Origin: Datura wrightii
Lineage: Eukaryota > Streptophyta > Magnoliopsida > Solanales > Solanaceae
DNA: 64,000 nucleotides
Direction of reading: 5' to 3'
Assembly (NCBI GenBank): GCA_035772735.1
Contig: JASDFA010000019.1
Coordinates: 35,611,001 to 35,675,000 of the forward strand
The notes beneath the pieces were generated by a model that saw nothing but the letters and a program-made list of their open reading frames with translations, did no database searches and had not been told where the DNA came from. The stretch's first letter is position 1. Each line of letters opens with the position of its first letter. This document shows positions 44,176-55,321 of this stretch, one piece after another. The position numbers were made by a program, and so were the translations under genes.

Positions 44176-45270
44176 CTAGTCTCTGGACACGTGGAACGCA
44201 CGTGTGTTCCATGTAAAAAATACATATCATTTTTCTATCTTATAACATGTTACTTAAAAATGAAAAAATTTATTTTATATGAATAAAGAATAAGGTGATT
44301 CATATAGAGTGTTTAAATATTTACCAAATGTACATCTATCTTTATGTATCTAAATACATAAATATTTATTAAATATTGTATATCGGTCTTTTCTTTTTCG
44401 TGTCACGGTATTATTTTTAAGAAACTAAATAAAATATAGTAAAAGACAGAGAATTTGCGGTAAGTGAAACTTTCATCTAATTAGCTGATTCTATACCTAA
44501 AACAAACTAAATAACTTGTTTTTTCTTTCCATTTTGTTTGTCTTTATTTTTTTTCCCTTTACCCTGTCATTATTCTCCACATTATGCTTATTTTGTATTT
44601 AATCCTCTCCTGAATTCAAAGCATTTCAATGGGAAAAAAGCAGGGAGTAATGAAGAAAATAGAAGTACCCAACCAACAAAATTACTTCTTGTAAGATTCG
44701 CATGTATGTGAAGTCTTACATTTTCTTGTAATTTCTTTTTCTTTTCTTCCTTGATTATTTTCATTTTTTTCTCTGTTCCTTCATATATCAGTTGCTCTCT
44801 GTTATTTGCTCTCTCTCTTTTTTTCCTTTCAGGAAAAGACTAATTTTTTTCTAATTTTACGCAAACTTCTCGTTAATCAATTATTTTTATAATTTTTTTT
44901 AATCAAATTTCTTTAATAAATTCAAAGTAATTCAATAGAAAAAGTGAGAGAAGAAAATTATTGTACAATAGTTTATGTTATTAAAATATTCAAATTGGTT
45001 GTACTGTCAAACCAACAATATTCACAATTTTTCTTATCATGGCTTGCTTTCTTCTTCTTGATTCATTCCTTGATTAGAAATTTCAAACCCTTTCCTTTTA
45101 TATGACTACTCCCTCAACTCCTGCAACTTCGGAAAAATAAACATGAATTTAGCAATAGGATTCCTAGAAAACCTCAAAATCATAAAACAGTTATAATCTT
45201 CTAATATTGATTTTCTACAATGAAAGCCTACTAACTCCTTCTGCATATATATATATACATATATACATAT

Positions 45271-45321
<51 letters not shown>

Positions 45322-46099
45322 ATGTGACCAATGTTTGATGATTGTAAGAGTAAGGAAAGAGTTACTAATATAATATGATTTGATGCAAACCAAATATTTC
45401 ACAAGACAGTAGGATCAATGATGTCTTAAAAATATAAAATAATGTTGAATTGGTAATGTCTTAATTCCTTGATCTCATTCTTTTTTGCATCTAACTTGTT
45501 TATGTTCGTTCATAGTACTATACAATGATCAAATTTGATCACAATGAAAAGCGAGATGATGAATGCATGTATATTGTTTATTTTTATAATAATAATGGTG
45601 TTCAAACTTTAAAATTAATAATCCTTTTAATTTCTATAATTAAGTAATGAATACATGAACTTGTAACTGAAACTGAAAGAATAGGAAAAGAGTATAACTG
45701 AATTCTATGTAATAAGGAAATTAAAAGAGGAGAAAAAAATTGATTAGAAGAATGTACGAAGAGAGAGAAAATGTGAAATTAAGGAAACGACATTATGGAC
45801 TAATTTTTTTCATTAATGTATGAATCATTTCAAGGCATTATTATAAGTAAAATGTAAAACTAAAGGACACATAATGATTAAGTAATTAATCTGGAGACGT
45901 TTCGTTAGAATTGAACGTGGACCGTTAAAATTTATGCAATTTAAACTATTTAATTATATATTTAATTATATTTTGATTAATGATCTTATTATATTCTTAT
46001 TTAGTGGAGGAGCAATTTGGTCTTTCAATTTTTAATTTTATTTAGTGAAGGGGCAAATTGGTCCTTCAACTTTTAACTTTGGGGCTTCCCACTTTTAGT
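44176..46099 (-). mobile_element. Helitron-like element B
   Basis: Minus-strand 3' end: hairpin ACACGTG-loop-CACGTGT (44187-44205, perfect 7-bp stem), then CTAG (44176-44179) and T. The opposite end has AGGGGCAAATTGGTCCTTCAACTTTTAACTTTGGGGCTTCCCACTT (46043-46092 region), the family 5' segment. No coding sequence. It abuts element A on the left and C on the right. Confidence 0.5.
45245..45319. repeat. (TA)n / (ATAC)n microsatellite
   Basis: About 75 bases of alternating TA with ATAC interruptions at its left side. A simple repeat within element B. Confidence 0.95.
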
Positions 46100-46823
46100 A
46101 TAACTAGTCTTCAAACACATGTGTTGCACGTGTATTCCATACTAATTAATATAAATACTTAAAAATATTATAATAAGTATGAAATGAGTTGCGTAGAAAT
46201 TGAAGAGGAAAAACAAATACCAAGGTGATGAATCGTGAGCTTATTCAACCGATATTGTTATCATATGAATGTACTTCATACTAAAAAATTTCTATCAAAT
46301 GAATATCAAAAGTAATATTCGAACGACATCAATTATGAAATTCTTATAATATATCACTATAATACATAATTTAAATATCGGTCATGATTGTAAAATATCT
46401 TTTATTATTTTTCTTTGTCACTGCTCTTTCTTCGTCACTGCTCTTTCTTCTTATAATCTCAAATTAAAAGCTTATTTTTCTAACCATTTATTATAAAGAA
46501 ACGACGAATAATGGTGAAGAGTCTTGCTACTATGAATTTGCATAAAATAGAGTATACAATTTTATGAATAATCATAAAACTAATAAAGAAAAATAAATTT
46601 ACCTTGTAAATCTGAAATTTTCCTCTATTATTTCTTCTAATGGTGATGGTTATGCATATTGCAGATTTATAATCTCACATATAAGCTCATCAACAGAAAT
46701 TACTATAGTAAATTAGTCGTTTATTGTGGTAACTGATTACATATAGATGGAGAAATAATGATATTCTATTCAGCAGATAATTAAGATAATCAATTAGCCA
46801 TTTATTAACAATGAATGATTTAC

Positions 46824-49499
46824 TGTTATACTCCAAGAACTCAAAGATCGGACTCGGGAGTTGAAACAGGAAAAAATTAAAAATTGGTGCTTCAGTTACA
46901 GGATGAGTCGTTGGACGACTCGTGAGAAGATCCCACGAGTCGTCAGGTGACTCGTGGGGAGGCCTGGAGGAAATGAAGTGCGAGGGTCCCCACGAGCGTG
47001 GGAACGACTCGTGGTCAGTCACCATGAGTCGTCAAGTCAGCCGTGGGGTGAGGGTGAAGAATAAATGGAGGAAGTCAACCAATTTACTTAATAGGAGGAG
47101 GCCACAACTCGTCATGTCAGGCAATGAGTCGTGATGTGCGTCGTTGGATGATATGTAAGGAAAGTGATATGATGAGGCAGTGTACTTGACGATTGGTGAC
47201 TAAGAATCGTGATCACCCCCAAAGAACCGTTAAGTTATCCGTTACGAGCCCAGAAGTTTTGACTAACAGTGTACCTGACGAGCGACATAACGAGTCGTTT
47301 GGGCCAGTGAAGATCCGTCAGGTCGTCCGTTAGGACCGCCTGGCAGTTAGTTTCTGCGAAATAGTAAGGGCCTTCTCGTAATTTCCTAAGTTCCTAAGAC
47401 CTATACTACGTCGTTTAAGGCTCGTTTTACAAGGTTTTAAGAGGGGAAAACCTATTCTAAGCTAATTCATTCCATGCATGCAAACTTGAGAGTTTGAAGA
47501 GAGGATTTAGAGCAAGTTTTAAAGGTTTCCATTGAAATCTCACCTTGGGCAATCAGAAAGCGTTAGAATCCTCCATTCCCAGGTATGTAGGGTCATGAGT
47601 GGGTGTTTTCTTCTACACCCATGCCCAATCTCTATCTAGTGTAAGAAATTCTCATGATCAAGTTATGGAGTTTTTACCTAATTGCATGATTTTTCAATTT
47701 TAATACATAGGTATGATTAGATTATGTTTATATTGGTGAATTGTGAAGCTTGGGCAGATTTTAAATTATTTTCAATCCAAGTTTTGATTTCTAAATTATG
47801 AAATTGAATGCCCATAGATGAGAAGTTCATGAAAGAAGAGAATGATGTTGAATGTATGTTGATGATGAGATTTGATGATGAAAAGCAAGTTTCTAAAGCT
47901 ACCCATGATTATGATATTGTTTTCAAAATGAACGGAGTAGATCTAATTTTGATAAAGCTTTGGGCAATGCCCACTTGTTGGTTTTAAATGATGATTTTCC
48001 TGAAATAAGCTTACCACATTATTTGGAGTGAAGTCTCCCAAATTTCATAATTTCTAGCTTGTGATATGTTGAGTTAAATATTCCTACATATAGCTTACCA
48101 TATGATTTGGAGTAGATGCTCCCACTTATACTTGAGCTTGTGGTATGTTTCGAAATAAAGTTTCTCATATGCATGAATTTGTAAGTGAGATATATGTCAT
48201 TGTTGAGCTTTGTCAAAGGACATGTTGAGCTTCATTTTCACATGATGTCGAGTCTATGCATGATTTCATTAATGAGCTTTTTCAATAGACAATGTTGAGC
48301 TTTGTTTCATACAATGTTGAGTTATGCATGATTTTTTCTTGAGCTTCGTCACTAGATAATGTTAAGCTTCATCAACAGATGATGTTGAGCTTCATTTTAT
48401 ACGATGTTGAGTTATGCATGATTTCATCTTCTGCTTTGTCATTAGGCGATGTTGAGCTTCATCAATAGACGATGTTGAGCTTCATTATATATTATGTACA
48501 ACATTGCATATTTTGGAAGAAGAGTCTAGCACCGAGCGGGTTAAGGGTCAATCACTCTATGCCCTAGAACTACGTGTCAACGTAGGTTGATACTATTATA
48601 TTATTGGGACCTCTCTTGTGAGCTATCCCCGGCCGATTGACCCTTTAAGCTTGATATCGATATTATGGTAGCGTATTTAGCCCTGATAAGCTTTTGGATG
48701 GCTCTGCCCACTTGTGTGTGAAAGTCGTGACCACGTAAGCTCTATCGTGGTATGTTTGTTAAGTGACGAGTCTCCCACTGTTTATACTATTCAAATTTGC
48801 ATATTCATTACTCATGGTGACTACTTTACTCATGCATGTTCTAAAAGTAAGGTTTGACTCATTATTCAACTTTTAATATAAATGTTATGTTTCAGTTTTG
48901 ATTCATTCAAGTCAGTCATGATGCTATAAAGCTATGCATAGTCATGTTATGATAAGATTACAATTTCAGACTGAATTCATGTAGCCTTTCCTCTCATATT
49001 TGAAAGCCTGTGATATGTTATGAAATATTTTAAAATGATTACTTTGTATAAGCGATTTTACTTACCTTGCATATTTGGTATATTCCACGTACTGATCGCA
49101 TACTTTCTATGTTGTATCGTTTCATGATACATGACCCTGCTCCCAGGCTCAGCCCCGTGCATAGTCGATTGACAGAGTTAGCTCCTACTTGATTGGTGAG
49201 TCCTCATCCTCCAAGGGCTAGATATTCAGTTCCTTATGTATGTTCAGTTTCAGCATTGTTGAGTTAGTTGGGGTCTTGTCCCATCAACTCATCCAGATTA
49301 GAGGCTTTTCAGACTTACGTGTGTATAACTTCGGATGTTATTCTGATGTGATGTTGAGTTAGACTTCCGTTGAGATATATTCATGTTTTCTTCAGTTATT
49401 GAATGAGTTAGTTGTATGCTTATGTCATGGGTCGACTTGGAGTCTCTCGGGGCCCCTTTTCCCGTGTCTACGATCCGGGCCTTCGTTCGGATCGTGACA
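46824..49499 (+). mobile_element. Solo gypsy LTR, perfect TTTAC target duplication
   Basis: Starts TGTTATACTCC and ends GGATCGTGACA, flanked by TTTAC on both sides (46819-46823 and 49500-49504). It is 2.68 kb with no internal element sequence, so a solo LTR. It is the same family as 346-1165 by its first ~100 bases. It contains a GAGTCGT/ACGACTC-rich block (46900-47350), a minisatellite (48190-48500) and an ~85-bp tandem duplication (about 48007-48175). The tandem copy of its host at 49748-50366 shows the unoccupied site. Confidence 0.9.
48190..48500 (+). repeat. Minisatellite with GATGTTGAGCTTCAT core
   Basis: About a dozen imperfect copies of a 15-25-base unit containing GATGTTGAGCTTYRT, alternating with TCATCAATAGAC and TTATGCATGATTT. 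Internal to the solo LTR. Confidence 0.85.
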
Positions 49500-49747
49500 T
49501 TTACATAACAGAATTTTTTCCTTGTAACGGATCAATTAAATCACCAGAGGTTCACCCAAAATACATTCAATGTAGCCATAACTTAAGACAAATTATATTT
49601 ATTTTATGTTTACATAATGTGGAGCATTAAAGTAAGACTCCTAATTTAATACAATTATTAAATAATTAAATATTTTATAATATTTAATTTTAATAGGGGC
49701 AAAATCGTAATACAATTTTGAACTTTAAGGACTTTCCACTTATAGAA

Positions 49748-50366
49748 GAGCTTATTTTTCTAACTATTTATTATAGAGAAATGACTAATAACGGCAGAGA
49801 GTCTTGCTTACAATGAATTTCCATAAAAAAAGAGCATACAATTTTATGAATAATCATAAAACTAACAAAGAAAAATAAATTTACCTCATAAATTTAAAGT
49901 TTTCCTTTATTATTTCTTGTAATAGTGATGGTTATGCATATTGTAGATTTATTATCTCATATATTAGCTCATTAGCAGAATACTAATATTCTATGAAACT
50001 ACAATAGTAAATTAACCATTTACTGTAGTAACTAATGACATATAGATGGAGAGAAAGGATGATAATTCTATTAAGCAGATAATTAACATAATCAATTAGC
50101 AATTTACTTTAATAATAAATAATTTTCAGAATAGATTTTTTTTATAATGGATCAACTAAATCATCAAAATTTCACCCAAAATACATTTAACGTAGCCATA
50201 ATTTAATATAATTTATATAGATTTAATGTTTATATAATGTGGAGCATTAAAATAAGACTCCTAATCTAATACAATTATTAAATAATTAAATATTTTATAA
50301 TATGTTAATTTAATAAGGGCAAAATCGTAATTTCACTTTTAACTTTAAGGATTTCCCACTTGTATA
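49748..50366 (-). repeat. Second tandem copy of the Helitron-like C segment
   Basis: Begins AGCTTATTTTTCTAAC like 46467 and ends AAGGATTTCCCACTTGTATAG like 49744. It follows copy one across the LTR insertion with small changes. It lacks the hairpin/CTAG end, so only the 5' two-thirds was duplicated. Confidence 0.8.
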
Positions 50367-50519
50367 GTACTATGATATGATATAAATTTCAAATATCTTC
50401 CTTTTTATTTTAAATGTATACCTAATCAAACACTTTTTACATAAATTTGGACAAAAAAAGTAACTAATACTTTGATGTAGCTTGAATGGTTCAAAAAAAT
50501 TACCGGTCATCTCTCTTTA

Positions 50520-50546
50520 CTAGTGATTTTGACCGTGTTTTGCACG
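50520..50546 (-). mobile_element. Helitron-like 3' terminus D
   Basis: CTAG (50520-50523), ten bases, then CGTG-TTTTG-CACG (50534-50546); a 4-bp stem, weaker than A-C. The body to the right is cut or covered by the copia element from 50560. Bases 50367-50519 to the left hold nothing recognised. Confidence 0.35.
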
Positions 50547-50559
50547 ATTTTCTCAAAAA

Positions 50560-50816
50560 ATATTACTGAATTCATACAATAATTTATTATGAAATAATAA
50601 AGAAAGAAGAAGAATATTGTAGAGAAAGAGAGAAGGAGAGAAGTTCTTATTTTTCTTAATGAGATTCTTTTGAGAGATTAAAGGGATTAATTACAATGAA
50701 TGAAAAACCCTCTATTTATAGGGGAAAACTAACTTGGTCACAAAATTACTAACCCTAACTTTCCTTCTAAGAAATATACATTCACATAATTAGAATATAT
50801 TTATAATACTCCCTCT
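50560..50816 (-). repeat. 3' LTR of the second copia element, with TATA box
   Basis: Begins on the minus strand after CATTCAAGAGGGAG (polypurine, 50817-50830) and contains CCCTATAAATAGAGG (about 50710-50724), an excellent TATA box, followed by a pyrimidine-rich CTCTCCTTCTCTCTTT stretch. The far end is not sharp. Confidence 0.6.
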
Positions 50817-51009
50817 TGAATGTCTATTTGATAGATAATGTGCCTCGTTAAAACCTTACTAGAAAACCCAGTGGAAAAAAATCTAATGAAGGAAAAAGAG
50901 TACACATTCTAATATACGCATTTTGGCTGCCTCATTAAAAACCTTACAAGAAAAACTCAGTGAGACAAAACCTCGTAAGAAAAAAAGAGTATAGTGTGTA
51001 TTAACTCCC

Positions 51010-51658
51010 CCTAATTAGAACATTCTTAAATCTTTGCATCCCGATCTTATGCACCATCTTTTTAAAAGTTGCAGTTGGTAGAGACTTGGTGAATAAATCA
51101 GCCACATTGTCACTTGAATGAATCTATTGCACGTTGATATCACAATTTTTTTGGAGCTCATGTGTGTAGAAAAACTTTGGTGAGATGTGCTTCGTTCTAT
51201 CTCCTTTCCTTTAGTTATGTTATGCATGCTGCATTATCTTCATATAAAATTATGGGTATTTTATAACATTTTTCTCTAATGGGATGTATCATGAACCTCA
51301 ACCACACACATTCTCAGCTTGCTTCATGAATAGCTATTATCTCAGCATGATTTGATGAAGTGCCTATGAGAGACTATTTTGTAGATCTCCAAGATATGGA
51401 TGTACCTCCACATATGAACATGTAGTCAGTTTGAGATCGAGCTTTGTGTGGGTTAGATAAATACCCAACATCAGCATAACCAATAAGATCGGGACTGCAA
51501 TTGTTAGAATGATATAATCTCATATCGGTAGTCCCTTTTAGATACCGCATTATGTGTTTGATCTCATTCCAATGTCTCCTAGTAGGAGCAGAACTATATC
51601 TTGCTAACAAATTAACCGAAAAGGTTGTATCATGTCTTGTAGTGTTAGCAAGATACAT
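51010..51658 (-). pseudogene. pol: Copia RT end / RNase H, partly open
   Basis: The frame 51374-51658 reads MYLANTTRHDTTFSVNLLARYSSAPTRRHWNEIKHIMRYLKGTTDM, the stretch just after copia RT, then LIGYADVGYLSNPHKARSQTDYMF and GGTSISWRSTK, the start of RNase H. The catalytic-region Asp (YAD) is present. The RNase H end (51010-51370) is in shifting frames. Confidence 0.85.
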
Positions 51659-53440
51659 TAGTGTACCAATTGCACAAAGATATGGTACTTCCTAACCATT
51701 TTCATATTATGTTAAGCGATCTCACAACCATTGGAGTATTTAATAGAATCTCTTTAAAATCTTTTTTAATCCTTCAACGATTTTCATATATCCTTCACTG
51801 TCTATCTAGACATGAAAATAACTTCATTCGCATATCAAGTTTTTCATATACTGCCAGACTTATGAGCAACCTCAAAATAATTACATCCGCCACAAGAGGA
51901 CCTCTCTATATAATAATGTCAGGATTTGCGAAAAATCTTAATTCCACAAGAATTCATTTATACCCACTAGCATTATACTTGAATTGCGTATTTTATTTGG
52001 CCAATTATTTATGTATCCATACTTTTCGACAAATTTGAATTCAAGATCCTCGTCATTTATAATATTGAGCGTTATATTATATCAAAGGTATCATCGACGA
52101 TCATTTTGATATCAGTTCCAATGGGACATAACTTATTGAGATCTCTTCATTTTTCATAATTTTCAGGTATCTGAACCTTTTCCAAGGTTTTATGAAGTGT
52201 TATGTCGTAGTGCTTTTTTAAAGAACTTGCCTCATTATTATGACCATCTTAATTATTTGCTCTTATCCTTCTTCAAGGAGTTTTATATTTGGAACCGTTT
52301 GGTCTATCATACTTCAGGTGTCTCATAAACCCTGTCCTTCAAGGACCTTTCGTTAGAGCATTTGCAACTAAATTATAAAATAGGGCCAGCAAATATATAT
52401 GGCAATTGATTTGCAATATTTTGCAAGTGAATTATCTCTTGAACTTTAAGTTCACATTTTTTTGAGGATCTAGATAATTCATCCCATACTCAATTTTCAG
52501 CTGCTAATCATTTCTCTCCCTAATGTTTGGAAAACTAACATTTACCCCCCAAGCTCATTTGGGGACCCATCTTTGTGCGTTGTGGTGGAGCAATTGAATC
52601 ATATACTGCACATTCAAATTTTTAGATGAAATTATTTAGTTCTTGACCCTGAACCAATTGTGATAGAGAAACCTTGTTGGCTTGATGAATTCAAGTGTTG
52701 ATACATGTTAAATAAATATATCTCATATCAAATTTTATTTGGGAGTTTTGTTCTCATAACCAATGGTATAGCTATAATTGGAGACATACAATTTTTGCTA
52801 AACCAACTTACATATGAGCCAACATTATCAACATGATTTTATAATTTATAACTGTGCTCTTAATTTAATAATTTGAGTAAACAATTGCAAGTTGATATCA
52901 AGGCACATGTGACCATACCATAGATGCATCTACGGTTCAAATGGCAGGTAAACAGGTCCACATCCACCTTTTTATAAATTTCAAAATTTCAAGGAATATA
53001 ATTCCAATCTTAGCTGATATAGTGATTATTCTATCATGAGAACAAGCAACACAAGAGAATTCTTGAAGAATCTTTTATTTCTTCAATATATAACCACGTG
53101 AATTCTCAATTATTTTTGCATCACATTTGAACCAGGATGGACAACCAGTTATGCCAACTTATCTTTATTTCAATAAACTTTTAGTTTACTTTTGTAAGTG
53201 AATCTATCATCATACTCATATTTATGTACTACAAACAAAAGAAAATGTAGGTAATCTTTTACGTAAATATTTATAACCCGCTTCAATTGTAGTAATATGA
53301 AGATATTAGATCTTGCAATAATTTATAATCTCAATTTTTTTTCGATGTCTTTGAAACTTATAAGTTTCCTTTTGAGACTTACTACAATAGTAACACATTA
53401 GCTCTTCCGGAACTCTCAATTAATTTTGTGTACTACTACA
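51659..53440 (-). pseudogene. pol: Copia integrase and RT relic
   Basis: Strongly decayed. Near 52555-52600 the minus strand reads IAPPQRTKMGPQ, a typical segment downstream of the integrase core, and near 52440-52510 LKIEYGMNYLDPQKN. RT motifs between 51660 and 52400 are too eroded for me to point to a catalytic box. The 125-codon plus-strand frame at 51661 is a shadow. Confidence 0.6.
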
Positions 53441-53848
53441 TATATCAACATCATTTAGTAGTCTCTCCACAAAGTTTCAATTGAGAAACAATTCTGAATG
53501 TTGAAGAGTTGCACTCATGAACAGATTTATAGTCTTGATGGATCCAATCATATCGTACCTTTGGGTGGATAACCATCTTTAGGTGGTCATACCTTTCTTT
53601 TAGAATATTCCACAAAACAAGTGGATCCTTAATCGTGAGATATTCAATTTTTAAAATTTTGTCAATATGATGGCGCAAGAATATCATAGTCTTAGCACGA
53701 TCTTAGTTTGATGTTTTATTTTCATTTTTAATGGTGTCTCCAAGACCCATTGCATCCATATGAATTTCAGCATCCAACACCCATGAAAGGTACTTCTTTC
53801 CCGAACTTTGAAGGGCAACGAAATCAAGTTTCATAAAGTTAACCATAT
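53440..53848 (-). pseudogene. gag: Copia Gag, broken
   Basis: The ATG at 53848 opens a Gag-like start (LDFVALQSSGKKYLSWVLDAEIHMDAMG), interrupted by a stop. The frame 53451-53687 continues with MIFLRHHIDKILKIEYLTIKDPLVLWNILKERYDHLK and IVSQLKLCGE, the conserved UBN2-type Gag domain of plant copia elements. Confidence 0.8.
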
Positions 53849-53942
53849 TAAAAGGAAGAAAAAAATAATACCTTAGCCTTTAAATTTTGAGATGGTAGAG
53901 TCGTAGAGAAACAATATCACCAAAGGAATATCATTCCTGTGT

Positions 53943-54224
53943 TTAAGTAATACATCTTTCGAAATTTTTTTTAAATTTTTCGGAACTTGCTGGAAATTTG
54001 TTCGAATGATTCAACAGATTTTTCTTTACGAGATTTAAATAATCTTCAATTTGTTGGGTTTTATCTCCCCGCTGATAAGCTATCCGTCTCACAATATGTT
54101 TTAGGGGACTGTCATCAATGGTTTCAATTTTTCCCCTACTTTGATATTTCTTCAAAGTTTTGTTAATATCATCAATGGTCTCTTGACCATAAATCTGCTT
54201 GGTTACTGGGTCAATTTTTAACAT
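53943..54224 (-). pseudogene. EPRV second frame, C-terminal piece (unknown function)
   Basis: 93 codons with no known domain; a short charged protein end. It is in the same frame as the preceding piece, which stops at 54231, so one in-frame stop separates them. The viral sequence ends at or shortly after its stop codon (53943); copia sequence begins within ~40 bases. Confidence 0.65.
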
Positions 54225-54230
54225 TTTGTC

Positions 54231-54674
54231 TCAGAAATTATTATAATAAGTCCGATATATGCAAGGAATTTTTTCTTCAGTATAACCGAATTCGTGAATC
54301 CATTTATGGATCCAAGGAATAGAGAATTTTATAAAGAACATAACTTGACTGATGTTTTCTGGCCAGCTGATATGTTCTTCTCGGTATAACCGATCCAAAT
54401 CAGGGGATACCTGTATCCAAGAGTCATATAATTCTTTAATCTGTTCAGGTAATATCCTGATAGAAGGGCCGTGGAATGTCCACCAATTTAAGAACCAATT
54501 TGGTATAACCTTTTGAAATATTTTTGAGCATACTTTTATAAACCACGTATGCTTGTGTTTATCATTGTTGTAATATAAAATGTATGAGAAGGCCTGGATA
54601 TAATCCAGTAGGTGAAATTCATCCTTCCTCCTTCGAGTATAACTTATTTTTCTTTCACAGTGGAGATACCCCAC
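54231..54674 (-). pseudogene. EPRV second frame, middle piece (unknown function)
   Basis: 147 codons rich in aromatic residues (IPNWFLNWWTFHGPSI, IKFSIPWIHKWIHEFG). I recognise the type as a protein of unknown function encoded after RNase H in plant endogenous pararetroviruses, not as a defined enzyme. It overlaps the 5' neighbour by 31 bases in another frame, so a frame change near 54660 probably broke one gene. Confidence 0.65.
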
Positions 54675-55321
54675 TCTTCTGTGGATATAATCCTTTTTAT
54701 AACAATTTTTGAGAAGTTATAAACAGTCTCATCTTTATTGTCTCTGAAGTGAGATATCTCTACACTTCCAGTGGAGATAAGAATATTCTCATAATAACTT
54801 CGGGTTTTATATGATTCACCCGGAAAATATAATTTTTCCATCAAGTATTTTTGGGTTATCTCCCAAATATTATCTTTCCATTGTATATCTTTGTTTTCAA
54901 GGAAAAGTATAACTTCCCTTTTAGAGACCTTTTCATAGTTCTTTTGATCTTCTGCCGTCTCCATGGCAATAGAAGCGTAGGTATTACTTTGCTTCTTTTT
55001 GCTAGCTATATGTTGCTGTAAAGCCTCGTATAACGGGCTATCTTTTGGAATATCTTCCATGTTAATTGATGGGGACGAAACTTCCTCCCTTTGAGAAAGA
55101 TTCTCGTTGATGAGAGTTGTATTTCCTCTTCTTATAATTGGATTCTGGGAAGTATAACTTCCTGAAGTTGAGCTTCGGGAAGTGTAACTTCCTGTGATAT
55201 AATTTGATCCTCCTCGGTCGTTATATCGACTTGGATTTCTCCCTCTTCCTCTATTAGAGGAAGACTGAGATGGCCATTGTGACCTCATTCTGCAGTGAAA
55301 ACAGATCTTGTTAGTTTTCAT
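54644..55321 (-). pseudogene. EPRV second frame, N-terminal piece (unknown function)
   Basis: 225 codons. The first ~60 are rich in Arg, Gly and Ser (GRGRNPSRYNDRGGS, then SYTSRSSTSGSYTS), resembling a nucleic-acid-binding tail. The rest is acidic and predicted soluble. Its start overlaps the end of the RT-RNase H frame by 11 bases in a different frame, as expected for the natural junction between two viral frames. Together with the next two pieces it would total ~465 residues, in the range described for the second Florendovirus frame. Confidence 0.65.

Larger units (their letters stand above)
46104..49744 (-). mobile_element. Helitron-like element C, split by a solo LTR
   Basis: Minus-strand 3' end: hairpin ACACGTG/CACATGT type (46115-46133) with one mismatch, then CTAG (46104-46107), T. 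The right end carries AGGGGCAAAATCGTAATAC...AACTTTAAGGACTTTCCACTTATAG (49693-49745). The stretch 46467-46823 plus 49505-49744 is duplicated as 49748-50366. A solo gypsy LTR occupies 46824-49499. Without it the element is ~965 bp and non-coding. Confidence 0.5.
50560..53935 (-). mobile_element. Decayed Ty1/copia element, 5' LTR missing
   Basis: Minus order from right: primer-site remnant (about 53885-53910), gag (53440-53848), integrase and RT relics (51660-53440), RNase H (51010-51658), polypurine tract and short 3' LTR (50560-50816). The family differs from the copia at 20217: the LTR is short (~260 bp). The upstream LTR is absent and the pararetrovirus begins directly at 53943. Confidence 0.8.

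Noticed and set aside
48190..48500. CRISPR-like spacing of repeats
   Set aside because: The genome is eukaryotic, the units are imperfect and the spacers are themselves repetitive; it is a minisatellite in an LTR.
51661..52038. 125-codon plus-strand frame
   Set aside because: Opposite strand of the decayed copia RT region; no recognisable protein.
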